Shown piece after piece: positions 12,501 through 26,146 of a stretch of DNA of 64,000 nucleotides. The notes beneath the pieces are model-generated. The model worked only from the letters and a program-made list of their open reading frames with translations, was not told the origin of the DNA and did not search any database. Position 1 is the first letter of the stretch. The number at the start of each line of letters is the position of its first letter. The translations under genes and the position numbers were made by a program. This DNA is from Dermacentor variabilis (lineage: Eukaryota > Arthropoda > Arachnida > Ixodida > Ixodidae): the NCBI RefSeq assembly GCF_050947875.1, contig NC_134574.1, positions 155,832,051 through 155,896,050 on the forward strand. Direction: 5' to 3'.

Positions 12501-15500
12501 TTGTGTACATTCCGAAGAAGGTTTTCAATGTGCTCTTTTTTGTGCCAGATTGTTTACTTTAGCACTGTTCCAAAGAAGCACACCAATATATCCGCTTGAA
12601 CTTGTCCATATGTCCGAGTTTCGCTCAAATTGTGCATTTATTATATATACCGAAAAATTATCAAATCTTCATCTACATATGTGCGACCACGCACTGCACT
12701 ACTTTTCACTCCTGCTATTATAGTGATTCCACGTGCTGTTATTGTTACTTTCCGAGCAATTCAGCTAAGCAGTGAAATTAAACTCAAAGAGAGGGGCAGG
12801 TCTTAGCATTATACTCATATCGGCTTCTTTTTTATATTTCCCTCTGAAGCTTGCTTCGATGTGAATTTGTCTTTTGCCGAGGATAAAGATTCAGCACGCG
12901 AATTGGGGTGTCTATTTCCTGATGATGGCTAGTAGACAGCAATGCCCTCGGCTTTATAGATATACCTACTTTTCTTTTGTTTACATGTGCTAACTTGTGT
13001 CTGAATAAAGTTCGGATATGCTTTCTTTCTTTGCTATTTAGCGACCTGTTTCTGCTTCCCCGCGCCTGCGTATTCCCTCGCAGTCAGTGTCATACGCCAT
13101 GTTTTTCGGAATTCATGCGCGCAAAGTGGCTGTGTACACAACTTCGTGTCCTGCGCGGACATTTCTACGTCACAATAAATAGCGTGGGGCGAAAAGCAAT
13201 GTAGTTAAAAAGATACACCGGAGGAGGTCCATCAATGGGCTGCTAAAGACAAAGGACCATATTTTTGCGCTAGCGGTGGTCAGCGAAGTGTACGTGTTGG
13301 TGCACGATATAATTTACTGCTGTGCGGCCCTTGGGTAAAACTCAACAGGTTCCGGCCCAGTCCGCACATTCGTGGGGGTACAGTGAATTAACTGGTGCAG
13401 ATATTTCGGAAACCAGCCGCTAGAGGGGCCTGCTATCGTACGACCAAATGGCACACTCTGACTGAAGCACATAACCTCTGGCTTCGAGACGGCACTGAAG
13501 AATAACAGCGCTATTTTGTTTTCTGACAAAAAAGTAACTACTAATTATGCTTTCAGATGGCTGAAAGAATACGTCTAGCATAAAACTAAGCATGCATGTC
13601 CTGAAAATCACGAGTGCGGGTCACACGAATCGTCGCTCGCACATTAGTGTGGGTTGGGCACATGTGACTACGAAGATGGCGAACGCCGATTCGAAGTTTC
13701 ATATTTCCATTAAAAAAAAATGCTTATCGTCGTCGCTTGCACCGCTACAAGAATTTTGCCTGCTGCTTAATGAAGCGCCTTGTATTTCACAAAAAGAAAA
13801 AAAAGAAGAAAAAAAGACACCGTTCTGACAAAGATGGTGAAGTCGGCATTCCTGGAGTTCATGCCGGCAAAGCCCTCATTGTAACGAGAATTCTTGGTGT
13901 CGATATGCGCGCCGACGATTTTGTTCACTTTCAAACAGTTGACACTGTATAAAATGCAAGATGCTGCAGACTACTTAGATGCCATTCATTCGAGAAGCCG
14001 TACTCGCTGCATTCTATGTGACGCCTTCCTTTGACTAGCGAGCGAATTTTTTCCGAAACCTTCCATGCTAAACTTTTAGGTAGTCGAGAATGCAATCCTG
14101 ATGACTTTTGTTTCAAAGTTAATTCAAAAGCTTTTATATTAAGTTTTAAGTAGACTAGAATTTAGGCTTAACTCTTTTTCACGTTGTGAATGCCACTAAA
14201 TTAAAAGACCAGCTCACACACGCGTGTGGATTCATTTGCGAAATTAAGGAGTGAACATTTCGATTTGTTGCTGCTCGGGAATAATGTCGGGTATCACCAC
14301 AGAGAAATAGTTCCGTGAAATAACTGCTCTTCCTGATCAGCTCATGCTTGGCCAGGCGAGCTAGGGTTAAGCATGTTCTTGAACTGACCGTGAATTTCGT
14401 CGTTACAGAGTCGGACCACGTAAGGGAAAAGGCGCTGGATGGAAAGATGTTCCAGCCAGAAATCTAGCGCCGACGAATAGGATGCCTCGGCGGCCTTTCA
14501 AATTTTTTTAACTGTTTGGCTCTGTGTAGAAGAAGCGCACACGGGGAGATTTCAGGGCTGAGGGGTCGCCTTGCTGCGTAGAATGCTCTTTTCTTGAATC
14601 TATCAGCAGCACAATACGTGGGGCAATATGCTGCGTACTCAGAGTTGCAGTCCTGTCGCCTGAAAGACCCTAAACAGACGAACAAATTGAGCTGTGTAAG
14701 TAAGTTACACTTCTAAAACACACACACACACACAAGAAAGGAAACCCACTCTTAGCGTGAGAAGAATCTTGATAAACCAGATATCACACGAAATCGAAAG
14801 ACGGGTGACGAGTTCCCGCACCAGTTACCCGTGGTGACATGCATTTTGACAGCGTCTCCATGGGCCTAGGCACTTTTTGTCGGCAAAGATGGACTACATT
14901 GTATTCTGGAGGTGCCAGTGACTGAACTTCGCAAGTTCCGAGAAATTCGCAAGTGCCTAAGTATTAGAAGGTACCTTGAAATACGTGGCGTCATGTGGAT
15001 GTACCGGCGCTGCTTATTCGACGTGAAATTAGAAAAAAAAAAGTTTCTCCTGTATGTCTTTATATTATAAACAGCGCCTTACCTTAAAATTAACAAAAAT
15101 ATAATTCTAAAAGAACATTTTGTCATTCTGTACTGATTTAGTCTATCACTACCCGTCGGGTTTGCTCAGTGGCTATGGTGTTGGGCTGCTGAGCACGAGG
15201 TCGCGTGATGGAATCCCGGCCACGACAGCCGCATTTCGATGGGGGCGAAATGCGAAAACACCCGTGTACTTAGATTTAGGTGCACGTTAAACAACCCCAG
15301 GTGGTCGCAATTTCCGGAGTCCTCCACTACGGCGTGCCTCATAATTAGATAGTGGTTTTGGCACGTAAAACCCCATAATTTTTTTAGTCTAGAACTTTAG
15401 TGTGTCTCTATCTTTTTGGCAGCTGCTGCTGGAGAAAGGTGTTTCTTTCCGGCATTCTGTAAGCTAGCAAACACTGGAGCCGCGTTCACTTGATATTTCC

Positions 15501-18500
15501 AGCATGTTTAAGAAAGAGAGCAGGGAATATACAACCACAGTAACGTTATGTAGCAACCAAAGTTCGTACTGTCGGCCTGTCCAAGTTTTCAACCGTATTG
15601 CGCATTGACATGCCTGTTGTTTGGGATCGCACCGCTGGTACGATCTGTTGTTGGGAACTCGGCGCTGACGCCCGTGGTTGTACCTGGGTCGCAAGCCCCA
15701 AGGGTAGCGTTGGCCTGGCGGCCTGGGGTACAACTGGAAGCATCCGAAGGTCCCGGCAAAGCATGAGTCGACTGGTAACAACAAAACAACTTGTTTATTT
15801 TAACATCGCAAAGAGTTGGCGGTCAGGTTGACCGAAGTAGAGAGACGGGAGAGCACTTCACTCAACAGAAGAAATCGGAGCCCTCTTTTTGGCGTCCGGG
15901 GGCAGCTGTTTTTATACTCTCGCAGTTGAGGGCAAGAAGGAACCCCTCAAAAGACGAGCACGTGAATGTACAATGGGCTAATGGTGACGCACACTGTCGT
16001 AGCGATGCCGTAGCACCATGACGAGCACGATCTCGTAGCACCCTGTCGAGCACGATCTCGTAGCACCCTGTTGTAGCGCTGCCGTAGCACCATGTCGAGC
16101 ACGATCTCGTAGCACCCTGTTGTAGCGCTGCCGGTCGGGCACAATGACTGTAATGAGAGGATGATCCCTGCTTTGGCATCGCCTGTTTCGGGCACAATGA
16201 CTGGAATGAGAGGATGATCCCTGCTTTGGCATCGCCTGTTTCGGGCACAATGACTGGAATGAGAGGATGATCCCTGCTTTGGCATCGCCTGTTTCGGGCA
16301 CAATGACTGGAATGAGAGGGTGATCCTTTGCGGTCGCATCGCCGCAGTCGCGCCTGGAAACACCTGCCGATGAGTGTTGCGGCGACGACGATCGGGCCAA
16401 AATGTCTGCCGCCCCGCCGCAGTCGCGCCGGCAAAACCACGTGTCGCAGGCGAAACGCAACAGACCGCCCCGCCGGGGGAAGGAGATCCCGATGGACAGG
16501 GGACTGCATCCGCTGTCCGGAGGGATGTCGCTCGATGATGCTCATAACCGAAGTCGGGCGTCCCTCGACGTTTCTTGAGCGCAGCGCACAGAGAAGGCCT
16601 CGTTCTCTCGTTCAGGTTCGCACGGGACACTGCAAAGTGACTTCGGGAGAGTTCACATTTTTGTTCTCGTTCCCGGCAAGCGTTAGAACTACGCTGAAAC
16701 TCAACCGCTCAGTCAGCAAGCACGGCACAACCCTCACTAAGCCCTGCCAGGCTCTTTCCCCTTTTTATACCACTGCCTAGTTCCTTACAGTAGTCTAGCA
16801 TCACTCAGAACGCGTCCACAAATTGAAAAATTGCACTAGAAAGCATATCATCACTTTGAAACACTAAACAAAAGCAATATGTTAAAAAAAATCCTGCCTC
16901 AGGAAGAAAAACATCAGTAACAAACAATTTTGAGGCTGATTCCTACGTTAGGGGCTTCGACTTAAGCCATCGGCGTTACCGTTGAGACTCCCCTTTTTGT
17001 AACGCACCTCAAAGGAATATTGTTGTAAAGCGAGGCTCCAGCGCAGGAGGCGGCCATTTTTGGGAGAGATGGTCTGCAGCCATTGGAGAGGGCAGTGATC
17101 CGTCTCAATGATAAACCTCGAGCCGGCTAGATAGCATGACAATTTCTGAACGGCCCACACGAGACACGCACACTCTTTCTCGGTGGCGCTATACGCCTGC
17201 TCACGACTGGTCAGCTTACGACTAGCATACAGGACGGGGTGTTCTACTTCTCCATTTTCCCGTTGGCACAGTACAACGCCCATGCCTCGCTCACTAGCAT
17301 CGCACTGAACAATGAACCCTTTTGTATAGTCTGGCGATCGTAGCACAGGCTGGCTTGTTAGGGCACTCTTTAGGGCGCTAAAAGCTCTTTCCTTGGTCTC
17401 GTCCCAGACGACTGTTTGAGGCTCTGTCTTTCTTAGAGCATCCGTCAGGGGAGCCGCGATATCAGAGTACCTAGGGATGTACCTCTGATAGTAGCCGGCG
17501 ACACCCAAGAACGACCGAATATCGGTCTTTGTGCGCGGTTGCGGAAAGTCTCGCACAGCGGCCACTTTTATTTCAGAGGGGCGGCGACGACCCTGACCAA
17601 TCACGTGACCGAGGTAGACAACCTCGGCCTGTGCTAACTGGCACTTAGGAGCCTTGACTGTCAAGCCCGCTTCGCGCAGGCGGGTTAGCACTGCCCGCAA
17701 GTGTGCCATATGCTCAGACCAGGATGCGGAGAATATCGCTACGTCGTCTAGATACGGTAAAGCGAATTCTTGCTGTCCCCGCAACACTTTATCCATGAGA
17801 CTTGAAAAACAGTATGGCGCGTTCTTCAAACCAAAACTCAACACTTTAGGACGGAATGTTCCCATTGGTGAAATGAACGCCGCATACCTACTAGCCTCTT
17901 CTGTAAGTGGAACCTGCCAATAACCCCTGACAAGATCTAGGGTGGAAATAAACTGAGCGCTACTAACTTTCTCAAGGCGCTCCTCGATGTTAGGGATCGG
18001 ATAAATTTGATCCTTAGTGATGGAATTAAGCCTGCGGTAGTCGACGCAAGGACGAGGTTCCTTGCCCGGTACCTCAACTAAAATCAAAGGGGAGGTATAA
18101 TCACTCTCACCTGCCTCAATAACACCGAGCTGTAGCATTTTCTTTACCTCAGCCTCCATAATATCGCTCTGGCGGGGTGACACCCGATACGCCTTGGATC
18201 GTACTGGCTCTGGGGAGGTAAGTTCTATGTCATGAGTAAGGACAGAAGTCCTACCAGGCCTCTCAGAGAACAGACCTTGAAACTCTTGTAATAGCTGGTG
18301 TAGTTCGGTTTTCTGCTCGGGCGACAGCGGTGCTTTACTGATAAGGTCACTAATGACTTGACCGGTGTCTTCCCTGTTCGTCACTGAGCCTAGTCCCGGA
18401 AGCTCGACCGGAAGCTCTTCAGGAACGTTTACCATCATGCACACCACTGCTTCCCTTTGTCTATAAGGTTTGAGCAGATTACAGTGGTAAACTTGCTGTG

Positions 18501-21500
18501 CTTTCCGCTTTCCTGGCAGACTTACCACGTAGTTAACGTCCGACAGTTTCTGAACAATTCGTGCTGGGCCCTCCCACTGCACGTCTAGTTTGTTGTTTAG
18601 CGATGTGCGCAATATCATGACCTCATCGCCAACCTCAAAACGACGGGCCCTGGCTGTCCGATCATAATAAACCTTGGCCCTCTGCTGGGCCTTTGTCATT
18701 GCTTCACCTGACAACTCCTGTGCCCTTCTTAAGCGTTCGAGGAGCTTAAGCACGTACTCCACCACGACTGGGTCGTCGCCCCTACCTTCCCATGATTCTC
18801 GAAGCATGCGAAGCGGAGATCGAAGCGAGCGACCGTACACCAGTTCAGCTGGCGAAAACCCCGTAGCCGCATGCGGCGCGGTCCTTAAAGCAAACATCAC
18901 CCCAGGCAGACACAGCTCCCAGTCAGTTCGATGTTCAAAACACAACGCTCTCAACACGCGCTTCATGACGGAGTGGAGCTTCTCAACGGAATTCGACTGT
19001 GGGTGGTACACTGAGCTGTGTAACAGCTTTACCCCACACCTTTCGAGAAAAGTTGTCGTCAAAGCGCTAGTAAACACTGTGCCCTGATCTGATTGAATTT
19101 CTGCAGGAAAACCAACTCGCGCAAATATGGACAGTAGTGCATTGACTATCTCCACTGAGCTGAGTTCTTTAAGCGGCACTGCTTCAGGGAACTTTGTCGC
19201 TGGGCAGATCACAGTCAAAATGTGTCTGTACCCTGTGGCTGTTACCGGCAGAGGTCCCACTGTATCAATAACGAGCCGTCTAAAAGGCTCCGTAATGATA
19301 GGTACCAATTTCAACGGCGCCCTCGATTTGTCCCCTGGTTTGCCCACCCGCTGACAAGTGTCACATGTCCTCACGAAATGGTCTGCGTCCCGAAAACACC
19401 CTGGCCAATAGTACTCTTGCAAGAGACGGTCCTTAGTTTTCTTAACTCCTAGGTGTCCGGACCACGAACCCCCGTGTGACAAGCGCAACAGATCCTGACG
19501 ATAGCATTGAGGCACGACCAGCTGATCGAACTCCACTCCTCTGCGGTCTAGATACTTCCGGTACAGGACTCCACCTCTTTCCACAAAACGCGCAGTTTTC
19601 CTGGCGATACCTTCTTTGACATTGCAGCGCACGTTTTCCAGGCTGCCATCCTTTTTTTGCTCGGCTATCAAAGCCGACCGGCTGACTTTTAGCAACCTAT
19701 CAAGTCCGTCTGACGTAGGCGCGATGAGCAAATCAGTAGATAGCTCTTCTAACTTTCCCGTGTCGGGCGTTTCCTCTCCAGTATCTGGCGCCTTTAACGT
19801 TACAGACTCAAGTTTATTCAGTTCGGGCGTGCTCGGAATATCAGCTTGCTGCGCCTCTGACCCTTTTTCGTTGTTTGATAACGTCGGCCCCGCAACTACC
19901 GCCTTTGCAGCGAGCTCCCGAACCTTCGATCTGGTTAAGGCCTGAACACTAGCTTCACCAAACAAAAGCCCCTTCTTGCGCAGGAGGTGATCGGACCTGT
20001 TTGAAAATAGGTACGGGTACTGGGGTGGCAGCATAGATGACACTGCGGCCTCCGTCTCAAGCGCTCCGAAAGGTCCTTCAATAAGCACTTTTGCTACCGG
20101 CAGACACACGCTATGAGCTTCCACGGCTTGCTTGATCCATGCGCACTCGCCCGTGAACATATGGGGTTCTACGTAAGACGGGTGAACTACATCCATCGTT
20201 GCTGCGGAATCGCGAAGCACTCGGCACTCTTTCCCGTTCACGAGGAGGTCTCGCATGTAAGGCTCGAGAAGCTTCATGTTCTCGTCAGTGCTGCCTATTG
20301 AAAAAAACACAACTTTTGGTGTTGTTTCCGGACACTGCGCCGAAAAGTGACCCGGCTTCTGGCACGTATAACAAACGCGCGCTTGCCTCATCTCGAACCG
20401 CTTTCTGCGTTCGGCTTCGGCTGCCGCCGTCTCCTTAGGTTCGGTCGCACTGCTTCCACTCGCATCCGCACTACGCGTGTTCCCCTTTGCTCTCATGGGT
20501 GTGAACTTCGACCTCTCAAACTTCGAGCCAAATTCACCCTTTTGACCGTCCTTAGCTCCGCGAGCCCGACGCGTCACAAACTCCTCGGCTAGCTCAGCGG
20601 CTTTAGCCACCGTACAAACGTCTGGCCTATCCAAGACCCAGTATCGCACGTTCTCCGGTAACCGACTATAAAACTGTTCTAGCCCGAAGCACTGCAGAAC
20701 TTTATCGTGGTCACCAAACGCTTTCTCTTCTTTGAGCCACTCCTGCATGTTCGACATAAGCCTATACGCAAACTCTGTATATGACTCACTTCTGCCTTTC
20801 TCATTTTCCCGAAACTTCCGACGGAACGCCTCCGCAGACAGCCGGTACTTTTTTAGCAGACTCGATTTTACTTTGTCGAAATCCTCTGCTTCCTCTCTAT
20901 CCAAGCGAGCGACTACGTCGGCCGCCTCGCCGGGTAACAAAGTGAGCAAGCGCTGTGGCCACGTTTCCCGAGAGAACCCCTGCTTCTCGCACGTTCGCTC
21001 AAAGTTAACCAGGAACAAACCAATGTCCTCTCCAAGCTTAAACGGCCGCATTAGGTCAGTCATTTTGAACAATACGCGTTCTCCTGCACCGTGTGCCTGA
21101 CTTCCATTACGAGCGCGTTCCATCTCTACCTCAAGACGCTTCATTTCCAAAGCGTGTTGACGGTCACGCTCTTGTTGCTCTCGCTCTTTCTGTTCTTTAC
21201 GTTCACGCTCTTCTTTTTCTTTCTGTTCTTTACGTTCACGCTCTTCTCTTTTTGCAGTCTCCCTCTCTTCAATGGTCTCAAGGCATTCCGACAGCTCGTC
21301 ATCCTCAGCCTCTAACTCAAGAATAGCCTTTAGCAGTTCAGGTTTTCTGAGTTTGTCCGAGACATCCAGACCCAACTCTCTTGCAAGCTCCAACAATTTC
21401 GGTTTGCGCAACGACTTCAAATCCATGGCTGCTCTGAATGCTGCTTTCTCTACTGCTTACTATTGTCTTGCCGCAAACTAACCCGGCAGCAACGACAACC

Positions 21501-24500
21501 ACAATTACCAGCTCTGTTTCTGACACTAACAAAAGCCTGGCAAAGCTCAGAAGAAGAAAGTCCCGCACTCACCAAACCTCGCAGGCAGGAATTCCGCGCA
21601 GTCGTTCCGCTGCAGGCAACCAGTCGTCACACAGGGCTCGTTGCACTGCTTCCGGATCGTCGTTGAGCTGCTCAGCATACAGTCAACTGCATATCTTCGC
21701 TGCTGGCCTCCGTTGTCGCGATCTCACCGCTGGCAGACAGTTGTTTGAAGTCGGAGGCGATCTCACCGCTGCCAACCAGATGTTTTGATCGCACCGCTGG
21801 TACGATCTGTTGTTGGGAACTCGGCGCTGACGCCCGTGGTTGTACCTGGGTCGCAAGCCCCAAGGGTAGCGTTGGCCTGGCGGCCTGGGGTACAACTGGA
21901 AGCATCCGAAGGTCCCGGCAAAGCATGAGTCGACTGGTAACAACAAAACAACTTGTTTATTTTAACATCGCAAAGAGTTGGCGGTCAGGTTGACCGAAGT
22001 AGAGAGACGGGAGAGCACTTCACTCAACAGAAGAAATCGGAGCCCTCTTTTTGGCGTCCGGGGGCAGCTGTTTTTATACTCTCGCAGTTGAGGGCAAGAA
22101 GGAACCCCTCAAAAGACGAGCACGTGAATGTACAATGGGCTAATGGTGACGCACACTGTCGTAGCGATGCCGTAGCACCATGACGAGCACGATCTCGTAG
22201 CACCCTGTCGAGCACGATCTCGTAGCACCCTGTTGTAGCGCTGCCGTAGCACCATGTCGAGCACGATCTCGTAGCACCCTGTTGTAGCGCTGCCGGTCGG
22301 GCACAATGACTGTAATGAGAGGATGATCCCTGCTTTGGCATCGCCTGTTTCGGGCACAATGACTGGAATGAGAGGATGATCCCTGCTTTGGCATCGCCTG
22401 TTTCGGGCACAATGACTGGAATGAGAGGATGATCCCTGCTTTGGCATCGCCTGTTTCGGGCACAATGACTGGAATGAGAGGGTGATCCTTTGCGGTCGCA
22501 TCGCCGCAGTCGCGCCTGGAAACACCTGCCGATGAGTGTTGCGGCGACGACGATCGGGCCAAAATGTCTGCCGCCCCGCCGCAGTCGCGCCGGCAAAACC
22601 ACGTGTCGCAGGCGAAACGCAACACTGTCCGTTAGGGTCACTATGAGCGCTTGACACTGAGAAGGGGCCGGTTTGTTTGCTTTCTTATTAATTTATTTAT
22701 TTGTTTATTTATTTCTTTATTTATTTATTTATTTATTTATTTATTTCACAATAACCCTAAAGGCCCTCTAGGGAGGTTATTACATAGGGTAAAGGTTGCA
22801 TGGTGAGGCAAAGAACAGTGCGTAAATGTAAATGCAATATAAAAACAAAACTGGGACAAAATTAATTACAGTGCATCAACGTTCGACGTGGGTTGACTTG
22901 CCGATTAGTCGTAATAGACGTACGTACGCGCGCCTCTCTGCTGCAGACGTCCCCAGGAAGCCCATGTGGTGCTTCTTTGACTCCAAGGATTTCACCTACA
23001 CGGTGAACAGCCTGCCGCTGGAACTGTGCTCCGCTATCATCTTTTGCTGTCTCGATCTCTCGCCAGGAGGAGACAGCGTCGCTGTCTTGGCGGCTGACGA
23101 AGGTTGGTGCTTGTTTTGCGAATTTCGCGTTACTTTTGGCCTCTCCCTTGGAGAGCCTCATAGATAGCCGAAAAGCAGTGCAATGTTAAAAAAAGAAAAG
23201 CAGGAAAAAAATAAGGTTGTTTGGTGCTTAGCAAGCACGCGTACTCGTTAGATTAACCGATTAGCCTCGACGTGCAACGGGCTTAAACTACAGCCACGAA
23301 GTGGTCAGGCAGCCACATTCTGGGTCGCCATCTGCTCTTTCAGAATTCGCCGCAAAATTTTTATATAGTTTATACATCGATCATATTCCAGCGAACCTTT
23401 TTTTGCCTGAAGTAAATGGGCTTTCTCACTTACTGATATAGTTGTTCTCTGTATTCATTGCTCGCTTACGTTTTCTCAGGAACACCGACATTCACACACT
23501 CTCTCACAACAGCTCGCTCTCACCCACCCACCCATCTCATCACTTCCTGAATCACTCGCGGTCACTTACCCGTTCTTTTGGTTGCTCATTCGCTCTATGA
23601 GCTCTCTCAATCACTGGCTCTCTCTTTCAGCTTCAGTTTAACTCTCACTCACTCACTCACTCACTCACTCACTCACTCACTCACTCACTCACTCACTCAC
23701 TCACTCACTCACACTCACTCACTCACTCACTCACTCACTCACTCACTCACTCACTCACTCACTGACCGACTGACTGACTGACTGACTGACTGACTGACTC
23801 ACTCACTCACTCACTCACTCACTCAATCACTCTCGCCCGCTCACTGACCGACTGACTGACTGACTGACTCACTCACTCACTCACTCACTCACTCACTCAC
23901 TCACTCACTCACTCACTCACTCACTCACTCACTCACTCACTCACTCACTCACTCACTCACTCACTCACTCCTGCCGCGTGCAGAGAGGTACCGCGACATC
24001 GCCGAGCGCCGCAAGGCGTACCCGTGGGTGCGGCTGTTCGTGGGCGTCGGAGGCCCACGGGCCATGGAGGAGGGTTTCCGCGTCCTCAGCTCGCCCAACG
24101 TGACCAACATGACCGTGGTGCGCCTCTGCCGCAGCCTGCACAAGTTCGCCGAGCGCATGGGAGGCGAAGGCGTTCTTTTCCACCCGCCGGCTAGCACCGA
24201 TGGGGCCTACCACCAGTTCATCGTGGTGAGAAATTTCGCGCACAGCGCTTGCCGTCTATGTCGATGGACTTTTGAATGAACGGTCCACCAGATAAGCGCT
24301 GACAATGCAAGCGTTAGCAGTGCAGACCTCGAAGGACTGATTTGGTCCGTATTATTTTTTTCTCGTGGAAATACAGCTACACGCAGAAAACACCAGCCGC
24401 ACGCTGGAAATAGCCAATCTCACCTCAAGCAGGAAGTGAACATACGTCCGCCAGCTGAGAAGCTGGTGATATATCGGAACTTCGTACTGCAACACTCGGC

Positions 24501-26113
24501 TTCCGGCATTTTTGTCACTATGGATGCATGACTGGATTCTTTTGAAAGCACTTGTAATTAACACTTCAATTAGTACGCGTTGCTCAGTTTATAGGTACAG
24601 CGCGAAGCAATTTGCCAGGTTCTGACAAATAAAGCGCCGTCACCCCTGCAAACAGTCATAGCATTTGACAGTCAGCAGTAACGTCAGTCACAACACATGC
24701 CCAACATAGTCACAACATAGTCTGATCGCATCTGAATCCGTGGCGTTTTCTAATGAGACAGATTCAGCGTCACCATTCAGCGACACTTACATTATCTATA
24801 TTTATAATTTTCATTTGAAAAGCAACCACTCTGCAACGCCTCCTTTGTATTCTTTATACGAAGCACATTCATACTTAAGGTTTTCAACGGAAATAAGTTT
24901 GTACTTTACACATTCGACATTCCCGTGATCTTGTTCAATTCTCTTCATTTTTTTTCCCTTCAGAACCTTCAAGAATGTCTTGGTGCATTTGACATTGAGG
25001 TTAGCGTTGTGATCCCTGAAGACGCCATCGACGACAGGGCATTCGTGAAGTACGAGGCTTACTACAGGTAAACAGGTTTTTTGTCACTTGGGCGGATATG
25101 CTTGAATCTTCAAATATATCTTCTCAAGTGGACAGTTCTCAAGTCGAAGATCCAGTGCGTATAAGAACCTGAAAGAGAGAAGCCACATGTCATGTTCATT
25201 AAGGCAGGCCAAAATTATCCGTCTTCAATCAGTCACCCATGTTTTGTCTAAATAGGCACGTCTACAGTGTCAGGGATGTAGGTCGCTGCTCACGCTCTTA
25301 ACGTGGAAATGCATCTGAGTTGGGCAACTATTCATGGTTATAAAGGAGACATAGAAATTATAGAAAGGCGATAGAAATAGAGTCAGGATAGACTTAACTT
25401 TGAAGGCAAGCTTCAAATCATGCTCGCCTGATGAGCATTCGTGTTCACAGTTTACAGGTTTTTTGATCACATACTACTTTCGATCGAAATGAAAGAATCA
25501 AAAGCCGACTTCTTGGTGTGTACTTGGACTCTGTGGCTTGTTAGCTGCAAGGACATGCGTATCAAGAGTAGTTAAGTTTCACTTTAGCAATTTACTCAGC
25601 GCTTGCATTTTCTCCTAACCAGATTGCTTAAGAACGTCGTCGTGTGGGCGCACGTTCCAAACATGAGCCACGTGACCTGCTCCTTCGATGGAAGCTTCTT
25701 TGTGAGTATTTCGTGCGCTAACTGCCCTCTCGATACTGCTATGGGTTTAGCTACAGGAAATGAAAATCGAAGTTCCCATAAGGTTGTCGTGAGTGTGGCA
25801 AACAAATTTTCGAGGGAAAGCGGCCAAACATATTCGAGGCATTTGACAGATGGTCGATTCCTCGCTGTTTGCCTCGAAACCGCTGAAACTAACCACAGTG
25901 CTCCACGCTCGCAGCCGGTGTGCACGTGGAAGCGTAGGAGGCTGTTTGCAGGCAATGGCTTTGCAGACTGTTTGCTGTATAGAATAAAATGAAGCATCCA
26001 AAATTAGCTGCGGGGATGGTGAAGACAGCTCAGTGCAGAAATATGTAGATTGGCGCAGGACAGGGGTAATTGGAGATCTCAGGGAGAGGCCTTCGTCCTG
26101 CAGTGGACATAAT

Positions 26114-26146
<33 letters not shown>

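Larger units (their letters stand above)
15618..22624 (-). mobile_element. Complete Ty3/Gypsy-like LTR retrotransposon, Gmr1-type domain order
   Basis: A 7007-bp element inserted antisense in intron 4 of the GH18-like gene. LTRs are 15618-16462 and 21781-22624, near-identical by eye, with TG...CA ends. CTGT flanks both sides (15614-15617 and 22625-22628), a 4-bp target site duplication. A primer binding site starting TGG lies 2 nt inside the 5' LTR (minus strand, 21761-21778). One uninterrupted 1492-codon ORF encodes gag, protease, integrase, reverse transcriptase and RNase H, in that order. Intact ORF plus similar LTRs indicates a recent insertion that may still be mobile. The integrase-before-RT order resembles Copia but the RT and RNase H are Gypsy-like, as in Gmr1-type elements. 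Confidence 0.93.

Noticed and set aside
15862..16630. Two 227-codon ORFs with repeated SFQSLCPKQAMPK-type units, and the matching ones near 22024-22657
   Set aside because: They are the LTR tandem repeats read through in every frame. Position in both LTRs and three-frame openness argue against protein coding.
25603..25997. 129- and 133-codon ORFs on both strands
   Set aside because: Shadows of the 79-nt exon at 25623-25701 and its intron.
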